Source: Liquorilactobacillus vini DSM 20605
Lineage (GTDB): Bacteria > Bacillota > Bacilli > Lactobacillales > Lactobacillaceae
Direction: 5' to 3'
Assembly (NCBI RefSeq): GCF_000255495.1
Contig: NZ_AHYZ01000084.1
Coordinates: 1-47,047 of the forward strand
DNA length: 47,047 nt
The position numbers and the translations under genes are program-made. Below are positions 15,492 to 24,320 of this stretch, piece by piece; position 1 is the stretch's first letter; each line of letters starts with the position of its first letter. A model generated the notes under the pieces. That model searched no databases and had not been told where the DNA came from. It worked only from the letters and a program-made list of their open reading frames with translations.

Positions 15492-17009
15492 TCACGCTCC
15501 AGTCTTATTAATCAATGTATCTAACATTTCTGAAATAGTATTCAAAACATTGGCATTTGCCTCATAGCCATGCTGATAACGAATAATATCTGAAATTTCT
15601 TCCGTTAAAGAAACTCCTGAAACTGATTGATCTTGATTCTCCAAGGTCGTCAAAACCGTACTTTGTGAACTAGCTAAAGTGTCGGCCTGATTTTTTGAAA
15701 TAGCATTTTTAGTAACTATATTACTATATGCCTCTGAAAAAGTTGTGCCGGTACTTGAGGAAGTAAATGACAATGTTGAACTATCAAACGAACTTAGCTC
15801 ACTAGCAGTAATTGGATAATCTAACTTGGCATCGGCTAAATTTACCATTGCTGTTGCTATCGAACTATCACCTGAGGCAGTTGAAGTCCCCGACTTTAAT
15901 AAATCAGGATTATTATCTAATGTAGAATTAACTGAAATATTTTCGGCATAATTGTCATCACTACCTAAATCAAAAAAGCCTGCTGTACTACTTGCCCCAT
16001 CAGTATAAACAGTATTAACAGCTTTCCCAAGGGTTTCCGCAAAGTTATTCAACTCCTGCAATCTTGAACCAATTTCACTACTAGCATCAACTAAGCCACC
16101 AATTTTCCCTTCACTAATGCTAAGAGTGCTATATGAAGTATTTCCACTGCTGTCAGTCGACGTCAGCAGAAGCGTATTAGTATCGTAATCATCGCTAACT
16201 TGCTCTAAACCTTCGTTGGTATCTCCATCTTTCGCAATTGTTGATCCACTACTCGTACTTGCGGTAACTACACTTAACGAATTTTTACTGTCAGCTGTTA
16301 AAATACTTTGTCCATCAATTGAAATGCTTGCCCGTCCATAGTCATCGAAAGAAGTCGTAATTCCAGCATAGGTAGAAGCGTCTTTTAGCAAAGAATCCCG
16401 TTCGTCTAACAAATCATTAGGCGTCTGACCTTGAATAACCAATGTATAAATTTGTTTATTAATCGTTTGTAACTGATCAATATCACTATTAAAGCTGCTA
16501 ACATCTTCCGCCAAGGTGCTTGTAATATTTGTCTGCAGACTGGTAATGTCCTTTGCTACCTGGTTAAGAGAATCAGTAAAGGTCGCTGCATCTTCTACGA
16601 CCGTTGCTTTGGCTGTACTCAAGTCCGGGTCACTAGCCAACGTATTCCAAGCTGTCGTCAATGTAGATAACTGAGTAGTCAAACCATTATCAGAAGGTTC
16701 ATTCAAAGTGTCCTCCAAATCACCTAGCTCCGTTGATTCAGTTGAATAATACTCTTCCTTAGAGTTAGCATCTCTGACTTCTGAACGAACATAGTCATCA
16801 ACATCCCTAGTAACTTTCTTAACATTAACACCAGTTCCCATATTGCCTGTTCCTGCCATATAAACAGTTGGCTGCTCTTCCATGTCAACCTCCTGTCGTG
16901 AATAGCCATCAGTATTAACGTTGGCAATATTATTACCACTTGTTTCCAAAGCTGCTTGGTTAGCACTTAAGCCGCTGCTAGAAACATTTAATGCACCAAA
17001 TAAACCCAT
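15492..17009 (-). CDS. flgK: FlgK, hook-associated protein 1
   Basis: The 505-residue protein carries the FlgK N-terminus (FGALNVSSSGLSANQAALE, SGNNIANVNTDGYSRQEV) shared with rod and hook proteins, and a C-terminal GVSLTEEISDIIRYQHGYEA plus ANANVLNTISEMLDTLIN that closes the axial helix pair. It forms the first junction ring between hook and filament. I chose the ATG at 17009, preceded by AAAGGAGG; a longer reading from 17042 would overlap the flgN end without a ribosome site. The Ser/Thr/Asp-rich central region is normal for the family. It follows flgN by 16 bp. Confidence 0.95.
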   Translation of the reverse strand: MGLFGALNVSSSGLSANQAALETSGNNIANVNTDGYSRQEVDMEEQPTVYMAGTGNMGTGVNVKKVTRDVDDYVRSEVRDANSKEEYYSTESTELGDLEDTLNEPSDNGLTTQLSTLTTAWNTLASDPDLSTAKATVVEDAATFTDSLNQVAKDITSLQTNITSTLAEDVSSFNSDIDQLQTINKQIYTLVIQGQTPNDLLDERDSLLKDASTYAGITTSFDDYGRASISIDGQSILTADSKNSLSVVTASTSSGSTIAKDGDTNEGLEQVSDDYDTNTLLLTSTDSSGNTSYSTLSISEGKIGGLVDASSEIGSRLQELNNFAETLGKAVNTVYTDGASSTAGFFDLGSDDNYAENISVNSTLDNNPDLLKSGTSTASGDSSIATAMVNLADAKLDYPITASELSSFDSSTLSFTSSSTGTTFSEAYSNIVTKNAISKNQADTLASSQSTVLTTLENQDQSVSGVSLTEEISDIIRYQHGYEANANVLNTISEMLDTLINKTGA

Positions 17010-17025
17010 CTTTCTGCCTCCTTTC

Positions 17026-17385
17026 TTAAGCTTGCCAATCAATTAAAGAAATATCATCATTACCTTTTTTGTGTGGATCCTTCGAGTAAATTAAATTTGA
17101 TTCTTTTAGATTGTTACGAATGGTTTTTAATAGCATCTCTTCAAAACCTATCGATTGTTTGGTCAACAAGAGATTTTCCTGCTGCTGTTGCTGAACCTTT
17201 TTTATAAGATTCTTAATAACCGGCGTTAGTTGATCATTGAAAGTTTGGAAAGGTTTAATGTACTCCCTTTTCTGATCAACAATTTTTAATAATTTCTCAG
17301 GCTGTCCGGCTACTAAGCAAGCTTTTTCTTGTAACAATAGCTTGTAAAAATTCTTTAAATTTTCTTCAAATTCTTTTGTACTCAT
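17026..17385 (-). CDS. flgN: FlgN-like export chaperone
   Basis: A 119-residue, helical, charged protein between flgM and flgK, the standard place for flgN. Visible features are a long first helix (FEENLKNFYKLLLQEKACLV), the QPEKLLKIVDQKREYIKPF segment and a second helix with QQQQENLLLTKQ. FlgN binds FlgK and FlgL before export. Sequence in this family is weakly conserved, so the call combines helical pattern, length and position. The start is 14 bp after flgM. Confidence 0.85.
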   Translation of the reverse strand: MSTKEFEENLKNFYKLLLQEKACLVAGQPEKLLKIVDQKREYIKPFQTFNDQLTPVIKNLIKKVQQQQQENLLLTKQSIGFEEMLLKTIRNNLKESNLIYSKDPHKKGNDDISLIDWQA

Positions 17386-17399
17386 TTAATGATTCCTCA

Positions 17400-17675
17400 T
17401 CAATCGAACTCTTTTAACATCCCATCAGCAATTTTTTCGGCTGAAAGATCATAATTACCTGACTTTACAGCAGATTTAAGTGCAGCGATTTTTTTAGTGT
17501 CAACCTGTTCTTTTTCACCTTGCAAAATACTCTTAGCTGCTGAAGATAATGTAACATTGCTTTCTGCTTCATTGCCTTCAGTTGTTCTTGAAACTGTATT
17601 TTTAGAAGCTGATAGGGACTGGGAATCTTGAAATTTAACATTTAAGTTATTTTTGTAATTACCTTCAATTTTCAT
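17400..17675 (-). CDS. flgM: FlgM, anti-sigma-28 factor
   Basis: The 91-residue protein has the FlgM layout: flexible N-terminus beginning MKIEG, then SNVTLSSAAKSILQ (about 39-52), DTKKIAALKSAVKSGNYDLSAEKIADGML to the end. The C-terminal half holds FliA inactive until the hook is complete and FlgM is exported. It heads the flgM-flgN-flgK-flgL unit behind its own sigma-28-like promoter, giving a feedback loop. The ribosome site GGAGGG precedes the ATG at good distance. Confidence 0.94.
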   Translation of the reverse strand: MKIEGNYKNNLNVKFQDSQSLSASKNTVSRTTEGNEAESNVTLSSAAKSILQGEKEQVDTKKIAALKSAVKSGNYDLSAEKIADGMLKEFD

Positions 17676-17706
17676 TTTTGTCCCTCCTTGAATTCATCAC
17701 TTTATA

Positions 17707-17732
17707 TTATCGGACAACTCAAGAAAAGTTAA
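17707..17732 (-). promoter_or_regulatory. putative sigma-28 promoter of flgM
   Basis: On the minus strand TTAA (17732-17729), 14 nt, then TCCGATAA (17714-17707). The -10 matches 7 of 8 positions of GCCGATAA; the -35 is TTAA rather than TAAA. Spacing equals that of the flagellin promoter, and the start would fall about 25 nt upstream of the flgM ATG. A short GTTAAA/TTTAAC stem overlaps the -35. Confidence 0.68.
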
Positions 17733-17772
17733 ACACTTTATTTAACCTTTTTGCCCTTAAATCTGTTTAAAG

Positions 17773-19002
17773 TTAACCCATATGATCAATGCGCTGACGC
17801 TGGGAAACAATATTAGTGATCCGAATACCAAAATTTTCATTAATAACAACGACTTCACCAGTCGCAATTAATTTACCATTTAATAAAATATCTAACGGCT
17901 CATCCGTTAAACGATCAAGTTCGATTACCGACCCAGAGTTAAAAGACAAAATATCTCGAACTGTCTTTTCAGTTCTACCTAAAACGACACTTAAATTTAA
18001 CGGAACATCTAAAATTAAATCAAGATTATCTCCCTTTTCAACCTTTTCTTCTTTCAAAGTTTGAAATTCAGGTTTACTAATATCAACATTAGCTTGTTGA
18101 TTTGAAGTATCAGCTGTTTGTTCTTTAATAATTGCTTTGTTAGATTTGGAATTTGAACTATTATTTTGCGTTACCGAATTTGAAGCTGCCTGAGTTGACT
18201 GTGGCGCCTGCTCAATCGGTTTGGCTGGTGTTTGGGATTGATCCCGCTTAACCACTTCAGCTTTATCCGCCATCATCGAACTTACAATATCTTCCACCAT
18301 ATCCTCAGTAAAGATTTGCATAATTTCACTGTGAATCGAGCCTTCAACATCTAGGGAAAACGAGATCTGATAAATTTGTTGATCGTTATCAATATTATCA
18401 TACGTAATATTTTGCGGTTCTTTCCACACCTTAACATCTGGTGGTAAAATATCGACTTTTCGATTAATCATCGTCGCCATCGCTGTTGCCGCTGAACCAA
18501 TCATTTGATTCATCGCCTCTGAAACAGCGCTCAATTCAATTTCGGTAAATTGATCAGATTTAGGCTCTCCTTTGCCACCCATCATCAAATCAGCAATTAT
18601 AATTGCATCTTTAACTTTCAACAACATTAGGTTTGTTCCGACAAGTCCCTCTTTAAAAGCAACCGTCATAGCAACTTTGGGTGTTGTAATCCCTGCAATC
18701 AAATCTTTAAAATATACCTTGGTAACATGCGGAGTAGTAATGGTGACTCGATGATTTAAAATTGAAGATAGGGTTGTTGCAGCTTGTGACATTGAAATAT
18801 TTCCGACTTCACCAATAATATCTTGCTTTGTCTTTTCATCTTTTAAATTTGACTGAGCTGTTGCAGATTGGGCATTCTCTTTACCTGTTGCCTCAGGCTT
18901 CTGAGCTGCAGTGGCCGCTTCCTCCTTCGAAGATGTAGTCTGATCATTGCCATTGCCATGCATTAGCTTGTCTATTTCTTCTTGCGATAAACTATCACTC
19001 AT
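17773..19002 (-). CDS. fliY: FliY, flagellar switch protein (FliN domain)
   Basis: The 409-residue protein begins SLSQEEIDKLM, a FliM-like N-terminal segment, then has a CheC-like region with two ExxN-bearing helices (GEVGNISMSQAATTL near 65 and EAMNQMIGSAATAMATM near 157). A Gln/Ser/Asn-rich linker follows (about 255-310), then a C-terminal SPOA domain (LDVPLNLSVVLG through GIRITNIV). In Bacillus-type motors FliY joins FliM and FliG in the C-ring and can dephosphorylate CheY-P; both ExxN motifs needed for that are visible. The start overlaps fliM by 8 bp. Confidence 0.93.
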   Translation of the reverse strand: MSDSLSQEEIDKLMHGNGNDQTTSSKEEAATAAQKPEATGKENAQSATAQSNLKDEKTKQDIIGEVGNISMSQAATTLSSILNHRVTITTPHVTKVYFKDLIAGITTPKVAMTVAFKEGLVGTNLMLLKVKDAIIIADLMMGGKGEPKSDQFTEIELSAVSEAMNQMIGSAATAMATMINRKVDILPPDVKVWKEPQNITYDNIDNDQQIYQISFSLDVEGSIHSEIMQIFTEDMVEDIVSSMMADKAEVVKRDQSQTPAKPIEQAPQSTQAASNSVTQNNSSNSKSNKAIIKEQTADTSNQQANVDISKPEFQTLKEEKVEKGDNLDLILDVPLNLSVVLGRTEKTVRDILSFNSGSVIELDRLTDEPLDILLNGKLIATGEVVVINENFGIRITNIVSQRQRIDHMG

Positions 19003-20032
19003 TTTCTGTGTCTCCTTCCAACTTATCTAATAACTCAATTGCTAAATTACCATCTTTTTTGCCAGGTTTGGCATAATAATACGGCATACCGTTCACATAA
19101 GTAGGAAGTGGGTCGACAGTTTTGCAATTCAGCTTGACTACATCCCCAACTTCAAGGTGAAGTAAATCGGATACCTCCATTTTTGCATTTCCTAATCTAA
19201 CTTCCATATTTATTAAAACATTATCTAAGCCACGTTGTAGCGCGCGCTCATCATCTTCACTCAGCTTCTGGCTTGAATCAAACCAATTTCTAAAGCTTAG
19301 TTTGTCGCTGATACCTTCATAGAAGACATAAGGAATACAAATATTTAAAAACGTTTTAAACTCTCCGATGTCTAATGAAAAAGTCGTCAAAATTACTGGT
19401 TCATTTGGTGACATACTTTGAAGTAACTGCGGATTAACATCAACACTATCCAGAAACGTCTTGATTTTCACAATGTCTTTCCAAGAGTTTTGAAAAGTTT
19501 GTCCTACTTCTTCCAGTACGCCTTTGAGAATCGCCAACTCAATGTCAGTAAATTTTTTTTCATCAACTTCTGCTTCATTGTTTTGATCTTCCTTCACCTG
19601 GTTTTCACTACCGCCGCACAATAATTCAACCAATTTAGTGCACAACTGCGGATTCATTTCAACCATTTGAATTCCCTTCATCGGTGAATCTTTCTCGACA
19701 AGTTTAGAATGAAACAAACCAATTAAAGTTATTCGAGGAATTGAGTGAATAAATTCATCAAAACTGATCTGTTCAATTGAAGCTAAATGAAGTGTAGCAT
19801 TTACTCTTAATAGGTTAGATAACACATTAGTCCCCATTTTAGAAAAATCTTCAAAAATCATATGCAATGTATTGACATATTCTTTAGAAAGCTTAGATGG
19901 CCTTCTAAAATCATAGGGCTTGATCTTAGGAGTGTTATTGGTCTGTTCTTCAATTTCTTCTTGATCAATTTCACCATTGTTCATAGCCTTCAGCAATTTA
20001 TCGATCTCTTGCTGGGACAATACCTGATCCAT
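18995..20032 (-). CDS. fliM: FliM, flagellar motor switch protein
   Basis: The 345-residue protein starts VLSQQEIDKLLKAM, the CheY-P-binding peptide, followed by KPYDFRRPSKLSKEYVNTLHMIFEDFS, the start of the FliM middle domain, and ends in a SPOA domain (MEVSDLLHLEVGDVVKLN). It forms the C-ring layer that receives CheY-P and sets rotation direction. It is grouped with the chemotaxis genes between cheW and fliY rather than with fliL as in Bacillus. GGAGG lies before the ATG. Confidence 0.95.
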   Translation of the reverse strand: MDQVLSQQEIDKLLKAMNNGEIDQEEIEEQTNNTPKIKPYDFRRPSKLSKEYVNTLHMIFEDFSKMGTNVLSNLLRVNATLHLASIEQISFDEFIHSIPRITLIGLFHSKLVEKDSPMKGIQMVEMNPQLCTKLVELLCGGSENQVKEDQNNEAEVDEKKFTDIELAILKGVLEEVGQTFQNSWKDIVKIKTFLDSVDVNPQLLQSMSPNEPVILTTFSLDIGEFKTFLNICIPYVFYEGISDKLSFRNWFDSSQKLSEDDERALQRGLDNVLINMEVRLGNAKMEVSDLLHLEVGDVVKLNCKTVDPLPTYVNGMPYYYAKPGKKDGNLAIELLDKLEGDTENE

Positions 20033-20051
20033 AACAACTCCTCCTTAAGCT

Positions 20052-20453
20052 TTAAAAAATAATTTTATTAATATCAATAACATTGGCAACCTTATCAGGA
20101 AAAGAAACTACCCCAGAGTAATAATCTGGGTTCTTCTTCTTACTATCACTATTTAAAACAATCTTAGAAGAATCAACATTCAGAATTTCAATAACTTCTT
20201 CAATCAATAAGCCTTTTCTTTGATCATCTTTTTTCATAATCAAAATGTTCTTATTTTCCTTAGGAGCTGGCATATTGATTAAATCTGAAAAGGCAACAAC
20301 TGTCATCACAGCCCCTCTCAAATTAATCAATCCTTTAACCCAACTAGGTGCTAAAGGAACTGGGGTAATTTCAACTGTATCAATTACCTCTTCAACTGAA
20401 GCTGCTGAAATCAAATAATACTGTTGATTCAATTTAAATAAAATCATCTGCAT
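20052..20453 (-). CDS. cheW: CheW, receptor-kinase coupling protein
   Basis: The 133-residue protein is a single CheW domain: ILFKLNQQYYLISAASVEEV, then PVPLAPSWVKGLINLRGAVMTVV with the conserved NLRG, and a C-terminal VVSFPDKVANVIDINKI. It bridges chemoreceptors and CheA at the inner membrane. This is one of two stand-alone CheW genes here; it lies after cheY and before fliM, each within 20 bp, and is closer to typical CheW than the second copy at 25832. Confidence 0.93.
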   Translation of the reverse strand: MQMILFKLNQQYYLISAASVEEVIDTVEITPVPLAPSWVKGLINLRGAVMTVVAFSDLINMPAPKENKNILIMKKDDQRKGLLIEEVIEILNVDSSKIVLNSDSKKKNPDYYSGVVSFPDKVANVIDINKIIF

Positions 20454-20473
20454 TTGCTACATCTCCCCGCAGT

Positions 20474-20836
20474 TTACGAAAGTGCTTTATCAACAGCCTT
20501 AATAACCCGTTCCGTATCAAATGGTTTAACAATGAAATCAATTGCTCCAGCTTTTATCGCATCCATAACCATGCCTTGTTGTCCCATCGCACTGCACATA
20601 ATAACCTTGGCATTGCCATCGATTTCACGAATTTTCTTTAAAGCTTGAATTCCATCAACTTCCGGCATGGTAATATCCATGGTAACCAAATCTGGACTGG
20701 CGCTTTGATATTTTTCGATGGCTTCTTTCCCATTTTGAGCCTCTCCAGCCACCTCATAACCATTTTTCTCCAAAATATCTTTCAATTTGATTCGCATGAA
20801 CACCGCATCATCCACGATTAATATCTTTTTTCCCAC
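20474..20836 (-). CDS. cheY: CheY, chemotaxis response regulator
   Basis: A single receiver domain of 120 residues: KILIVDDAVFMR with acidic pair D9-D10, phospho-acceptor D54 in LVTMDITMPEVDG, a conserved Ser in VIMCSAMGQ and Lys in FIVKPFD. Phosphorylated by CheA, it binds FliM/FliY at the switch. It lies between cheC and cheW with about 15-20 bp gaps, in the middle of the chemotaxis operon. Confidence 0.96.
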   Translation of the reverse strand: MGKKILIVDDAVFMRIKLKDILEKNGYEVAGEAQNGKEAIEKYQSASPDLVTMDITMPEVDGIQALKKIREIDGNAKVIMCSAMGQQGMVMDAIKAGAIDFIVKPFDTERVIKAVDKALS

Positions 20837-20851
20837 TTTTATATACTCCTT

Positions 20852-21442
20852 TCAAATTCCTAATGATTCAATCATCTTGTCCAAAACACCCTCTTCGGGA
20901 ATTAAGAATAATGAAGCATCTAATTTTTGCTTCGAATAAGAGAATTCATTTCGAATTACCATAACTTGCTCATCATAATTATCAAATGCCATATAAGCAC
21001 TGCTAATTATTGCCCCAAAGAAATCATTAGTAATTTGTGGCAGTGACGAAATTAACTGAGCATTTATTACTTTGCCAATTGCATTTAAAAATGAATTTGA
21101 AACAATATTCGATAATTCACTAATCGCTGAAAGTTTTACTTGCTGCTCTTGCTGATCAGCATTCCCTAGTATTAGACTAGACAATTGATCAACAGCTTCA
21201 TTGGTTACAATAAACAAAATTGCTCCCGCATATTTACCTATTATTCTACTAATTACAGCGTAAACTTCAACATCATCAGCTAATATTTTTTGATACAATT
21301 CGGAATACGTCAAAATTTTAACCTCTGGAACTTTCATATCAATTTTTTGACTAACCATCTTAGAAATACTTGTAGCAGCATTCCCGCCGCCAATATTGAT
21401 TATTTCACGCAATCCATCGATTTGTAAATCAGTATATTTCAT
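20852..21442 (-). CDS. cheC: CheC, CheY-P phosphatase and CheD partner
   Basis: The 196-residue protein has two CheC signatures: DGLREIINIGGGNAATSIS near residue 9 and SAISELSNIVSNSFLNAIG near 104, each with the E-x2-N pair that forms a phosphatase centre. CheC dephosphorylates CheY-P and sequesters CheD in Bacillus-type adaptation. Both active sites look intact. Its ATG overlaps the cheA stop by four bases. Confidence 0.93.
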   Translation of the reverse strand: MKYTDLQIDGLREIINIGGGNAATSISKMVSQKIDMKVPEVKILTYSELYQKILADDVEVYAVISRIIGKYAGAILFIVTNEAVDQLSSLILGNADQQEQQVKLSAISELSNIVSNSFLNAIGKVINAQLISSLPQITNDFFGAIISSAYMAFDNYDEQVMVIRNEFSYSKQKLDASLFLIPEEGVLDKMIESLGI

Positions 21443-23520
21443 GATTTAACTTTCCCTTTACCTTGGCATAATGCATTAACATCTAAAATTAGTGCAATTG
21501 ATCCATTATTGAAAATCGTTGCGCCTTGATAACGATTGATTTTTTGTAAAACTGGATCAATCTTCTTAATAACAATTTCTTTTTGTCCAATCAATTGATC
21601 AGCTAAAATTCCAAAATACTGTTGATCACTCTTAACGATAATCGCAAACTTTTTATCCTCGGCAGTAGATTTAATTTTCAGTAACTCATTTGTTCTAATA
21701 ATTGGAATTATCCCGCCTTGATAACGATAAACTTCATTTTCAGCCGTTGAAATGATTTCACTTTCATCCAGCATTACGACCTTTTCAACCACGTCTAATG
21801 GAATTGCAAAGTTCTCATTACCAATTTTGACCATTAATGCTTGAATTATTGATAAAGTTAGCGGCAGTTTAATAATGAACTTCGAGCCAACATTGACCTG
21901 ACTGCGCATTTCAATTGAACCGCCCAAACCGGTAATCTTGGTTTTGACAGCATCTAAGCCAACGCCACGTCCAGAGATATTAGTTATCTTTTTAGCAGTT
22001 GAAAATCCAGGATGGAATATCAACAATCTTAATTCATCCTCAGACATTCCTTCAGTATTAATGCCTTTTTCTTCAGCACTTTTTTTGATAACTTGTGGAT
22101 CAATTCCTTTGCCATCATCTTCCAAAGTAATAATAACTTGATTTCCCTCTTGATAGGCAGAAAGAGTTATCGTCCCTTTTCGGGGCTTACCTAATTTTTC
22201 ACGTGTCTCTGGATCCTCAATTCCATGATCAGCTGAATTACGTAACAAATGGATCAACGGCTCGCCTAATTCAGTAACTACCGTTTTATCAAGTTCTGTA
22301 TCTTCACCAATAATTACGAGATCCATTTCTTTATGCAAATCACGACTTAAATCCCGAATCATCCTTGGGAAGCGACTGAAGACCAAACTAACTTGTTGCA
22401 TTCGAATTCGAAGTACTAAATCTTGTAGCTCCGACGTTAACCTGGAAACTTGTTCCAACGAATCTTTAATTCCATCCAAATCATTGCGGTGACTTGAGTC
22501 TTCCATTTGATTGCGATAAACAACCAATTCTGAAACTAAATTCAAAAAACGATCTAACCGGCCAAGATCAACTCGAATTGATTGATTACGTGGATGATGT
22601 GCCGTTTCATGTTTTGGGGCACCGCTTTTAGCTTTTTTAGCAACACTTTTAGCTGATGCAGCAGCTTTCGGCTTAGCTGGAGCTTTTTGCGGAGTTGGTG
22701 GATTCTTCTTGCGCTCTTCTTGCGCTTTCATTGCTTTTTCGCCATCAAAGTCTTCAATGATCACTTGATCAATTTCACTGCTGCTATTAATAATTGACTT
22801 AACTTCATCCAATGAACTATTCGTTACAAAGATCAACTTAAAATCCGTGTCAAAATTACCATTTTCCAATAAATCAGCAGTTGGTTCCGTATGAACAACA
22901 TCACCTTCTTCATCAAGCTTCTGCATGATCAAGAAAACTCGTGGGCCCTTTAATAAGGTGCCTTGATCTAACCGAATTGCAATGGCAAAAACATTATGGC
23001 CTGAACTTTTTGCTTGCTTAACGACATCTAAATCAGGTTCTTCTAGGCTTGCAAAAACTGTATCAAGTTTTACTTGCGGCTTTTTAGCTTCCTGGCTGCT
23101 TTCCGTTGGAGTATCTTCGACTGCTTTACCAGTTGCACTCGTTTCTACTTTATTTAATTCAGTAATTAACTCGCTGATTTGGTCCTCACTAAGCTCTTTG
23201 TCATCTTGTAAATCATTTAATAATTCTGTTAATTTATCCAGGCATTTAAAAATCAGCGAAATATGGTCACCATTAACTTTTAATTTATCGGTCTTAAATA
23301 AATCAAAAATATCTTCCATGCGATGGGTAAGTTTCGTCATAACATCATAACCCATTGTTGCTGAACTACCCTTTAGTGTATGAGCCGCCCGAAAAATTTC
23401 GTTGATCAAATCCTTATTATCTGGTTCTTTTTCTAATTCCAATACGTTATCATTCAGTTTTTGAAGATTATCTTCACTTTCTTCAAAAAAAAGTTCACGA
23501 TAAGCACTGTTATCATCCAT
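21439..23520 (-). CDS. cheA: CheA, chemotaxis histidine kinase
   Basis: The 693-residue kinase shows all CheA domains: P1 with H47 in FRAAHTLKGSSATMGY; a P2-like domain about 145-265; an Ala/Lys-rich linker about 272-300; P3 dimerisation helices with LVSELVVYRNQ; the P4 ATPase (LLRNSADHGIEDPETR, GDDGKG-like EDDGKGID, ISGRGVGLD); and a C-terminal CheW-like P5. It phosphorylates CheY and CheB under receptor control. It sits between cheR and cheC; the start has AAGGGG upstream. Confidence 0.96.
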   Translation of the reverse strand: MDDNSAYRELFFEESEDNLQKLNDNVLELEKEPDNKDLINEIFRAAHTLKGSSATMGYDVMTKLTHRMEDIFDLFKTDKLKVNGDHISLIFKCLDKLTELLNDLQDDKELSEDQISELITELNKVETSATGKAVEDTPTESSQEAKKPQVKLDTVFASLEEPDLDVVKQAKSSGHNVFAIAIRLDQGTLLKGPRVFLIMQKLDEEGDVVHTEPTADLLENGNFDTDFKLIFVTNSSLDEVKSIINSSSEIDQVIIEDFDGEKAMKAQEERKKNPPTPQKAPAKPKAAASAKSVAKKAKSGAPKHETAHHPRNQSIRVDLGRLDRFLNLVSELVVYRNQMEDSSHRNDLDGIKDSLEQVSRLTSELQDLVLRIRMQQVSLVFSRFPRMIRDLSRDLHKEMDLVIIGEDTELDKTVVTELGEPLIHLLRNSADHGIEDPETREKLGKPRKGTITLSAYQEGNQVIITLEDDGKGIDPQVIKKSAEEKGINTEGMSEDELRLLIFHPGFSTAKKITNISGRGVGLDAVKTKITGLGGSIEMRSQVNVGSKFIIKLPLTLSIIQALMVKIGNENFAIPLDVVEKVVMLDESEIISTAENEVYRYQGGIIPIIRTNELLKIKSTAEDKKFAIIVKSDQQYFGILADQLIGQKEIVIKKIDPVLQKINRYQGATIFNNGSIALILDVNALCQGKGKVKS

Positions 23521-23541
23521 TAGTTTCAGCCCCTTTCTGGT

Positions 23542-24315
23542 TTATACTTTTTGATAGATGAAGGAATCTATTTTTCGAAGCCCAAATTGTTCAGGAAAAT
23601 TAATTGCTTCGGTTGCTCCTGAAAATAAAATGCCTCCCGGGGCTAGTGATTCACTAAATTTCTGATATACTTGATCACGAACTTCCGGTTTAAAATATAT
23701 TGTGACATTGCGGCAAACAATTACGTTACAATCCTGTTCATAAATATTTTTTAATAGATCCTGTTTTTTAAAAACTATGCGTTTCTTTAAAAATTGTTTA
23801 ATCTGATAATGACTATCATCAACTTGATCAAAATATTTTTTTAAGTCTTGTAAAGAAAGATTCTTAACTTGATCTTTACGATAAATTCCAGCATGAGCTT
23901 TCTTTAGAATGTCATCATCAATATCCGTTGCAACAATCTTCGTTCCTAATAAATGATTTTTTTCAGCGATAATTGCCAAAGTATACGGTTCAGCTCCATC
24001 TGAACAAGCCGCACTCCAAATTTTAGGAGCTGAAACATTTGGAATCACTGTTTCCAATAATTGTTTTTCAAAGTTCTTAAATAATTCTTTATTGCGGTAA
24101 AACTCGGTAACATTAATTGTCAAATGTTCTACAAAAGCTTCACGAGCTGTTTTATCTCTTTCCAGAATATGAGCATATTCCTCCAAAGTTTGCGCTCCAG
24201 TTTCGCGCATAATATTTCCAATTCTTCTCTGCATTTGACGTTGCTTGTAGTCAGAAAGCTTGATACCTAGTTTGATTTGGACCCACCTATTAAAAAAATC
24301 AAAATTTAGTTCCAT
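23542..24315 (-). CDS. cheR: CheR, chemoreceptor methyltransferase
   Basis: The 257-residue protein has an N-terminal helical CheR domain (IKLGIKLSDYKQRQMQRRI, VTEFYRN near residue 89) and a C-terminal SAM-binding domain with KIWSAACSDGAEPYTLAI, the CheR version of motif I, then DIDDDIL and NVIVCRNVTIYF. It methylates receptor glutamates using S-adenosylmethionine, opposite to CheB. It is 5 bp after cheB, and the usual R-N-VTIYF ending of the motif is intact. Confidence 0.95.
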   Translation of the reverse strand: MELNFDFFNRWVQIKLGIKLSDYKQRQMQRRIGNIMRETGAQTLEEYAHILERDKTAREAFVEHLTINVTEFYRNKELFKNFEKQLLETVIPNVSAPKIWSAACSDGAEPYTLAIIAEKNHLLGTKIVATDIDDDILKKAHAGIYRKDQVKNLSLQDLKKYFDQVDDSHYQIKQFLKKRIVFKKQDLLKNIYEQDCNVIVCRNVTIYFKPEVRDQVYQKFSESLAPGGILFSGATEAINFPEQFGLRKIDSFIYQKV

Positions 24316-24320
24316 TTACC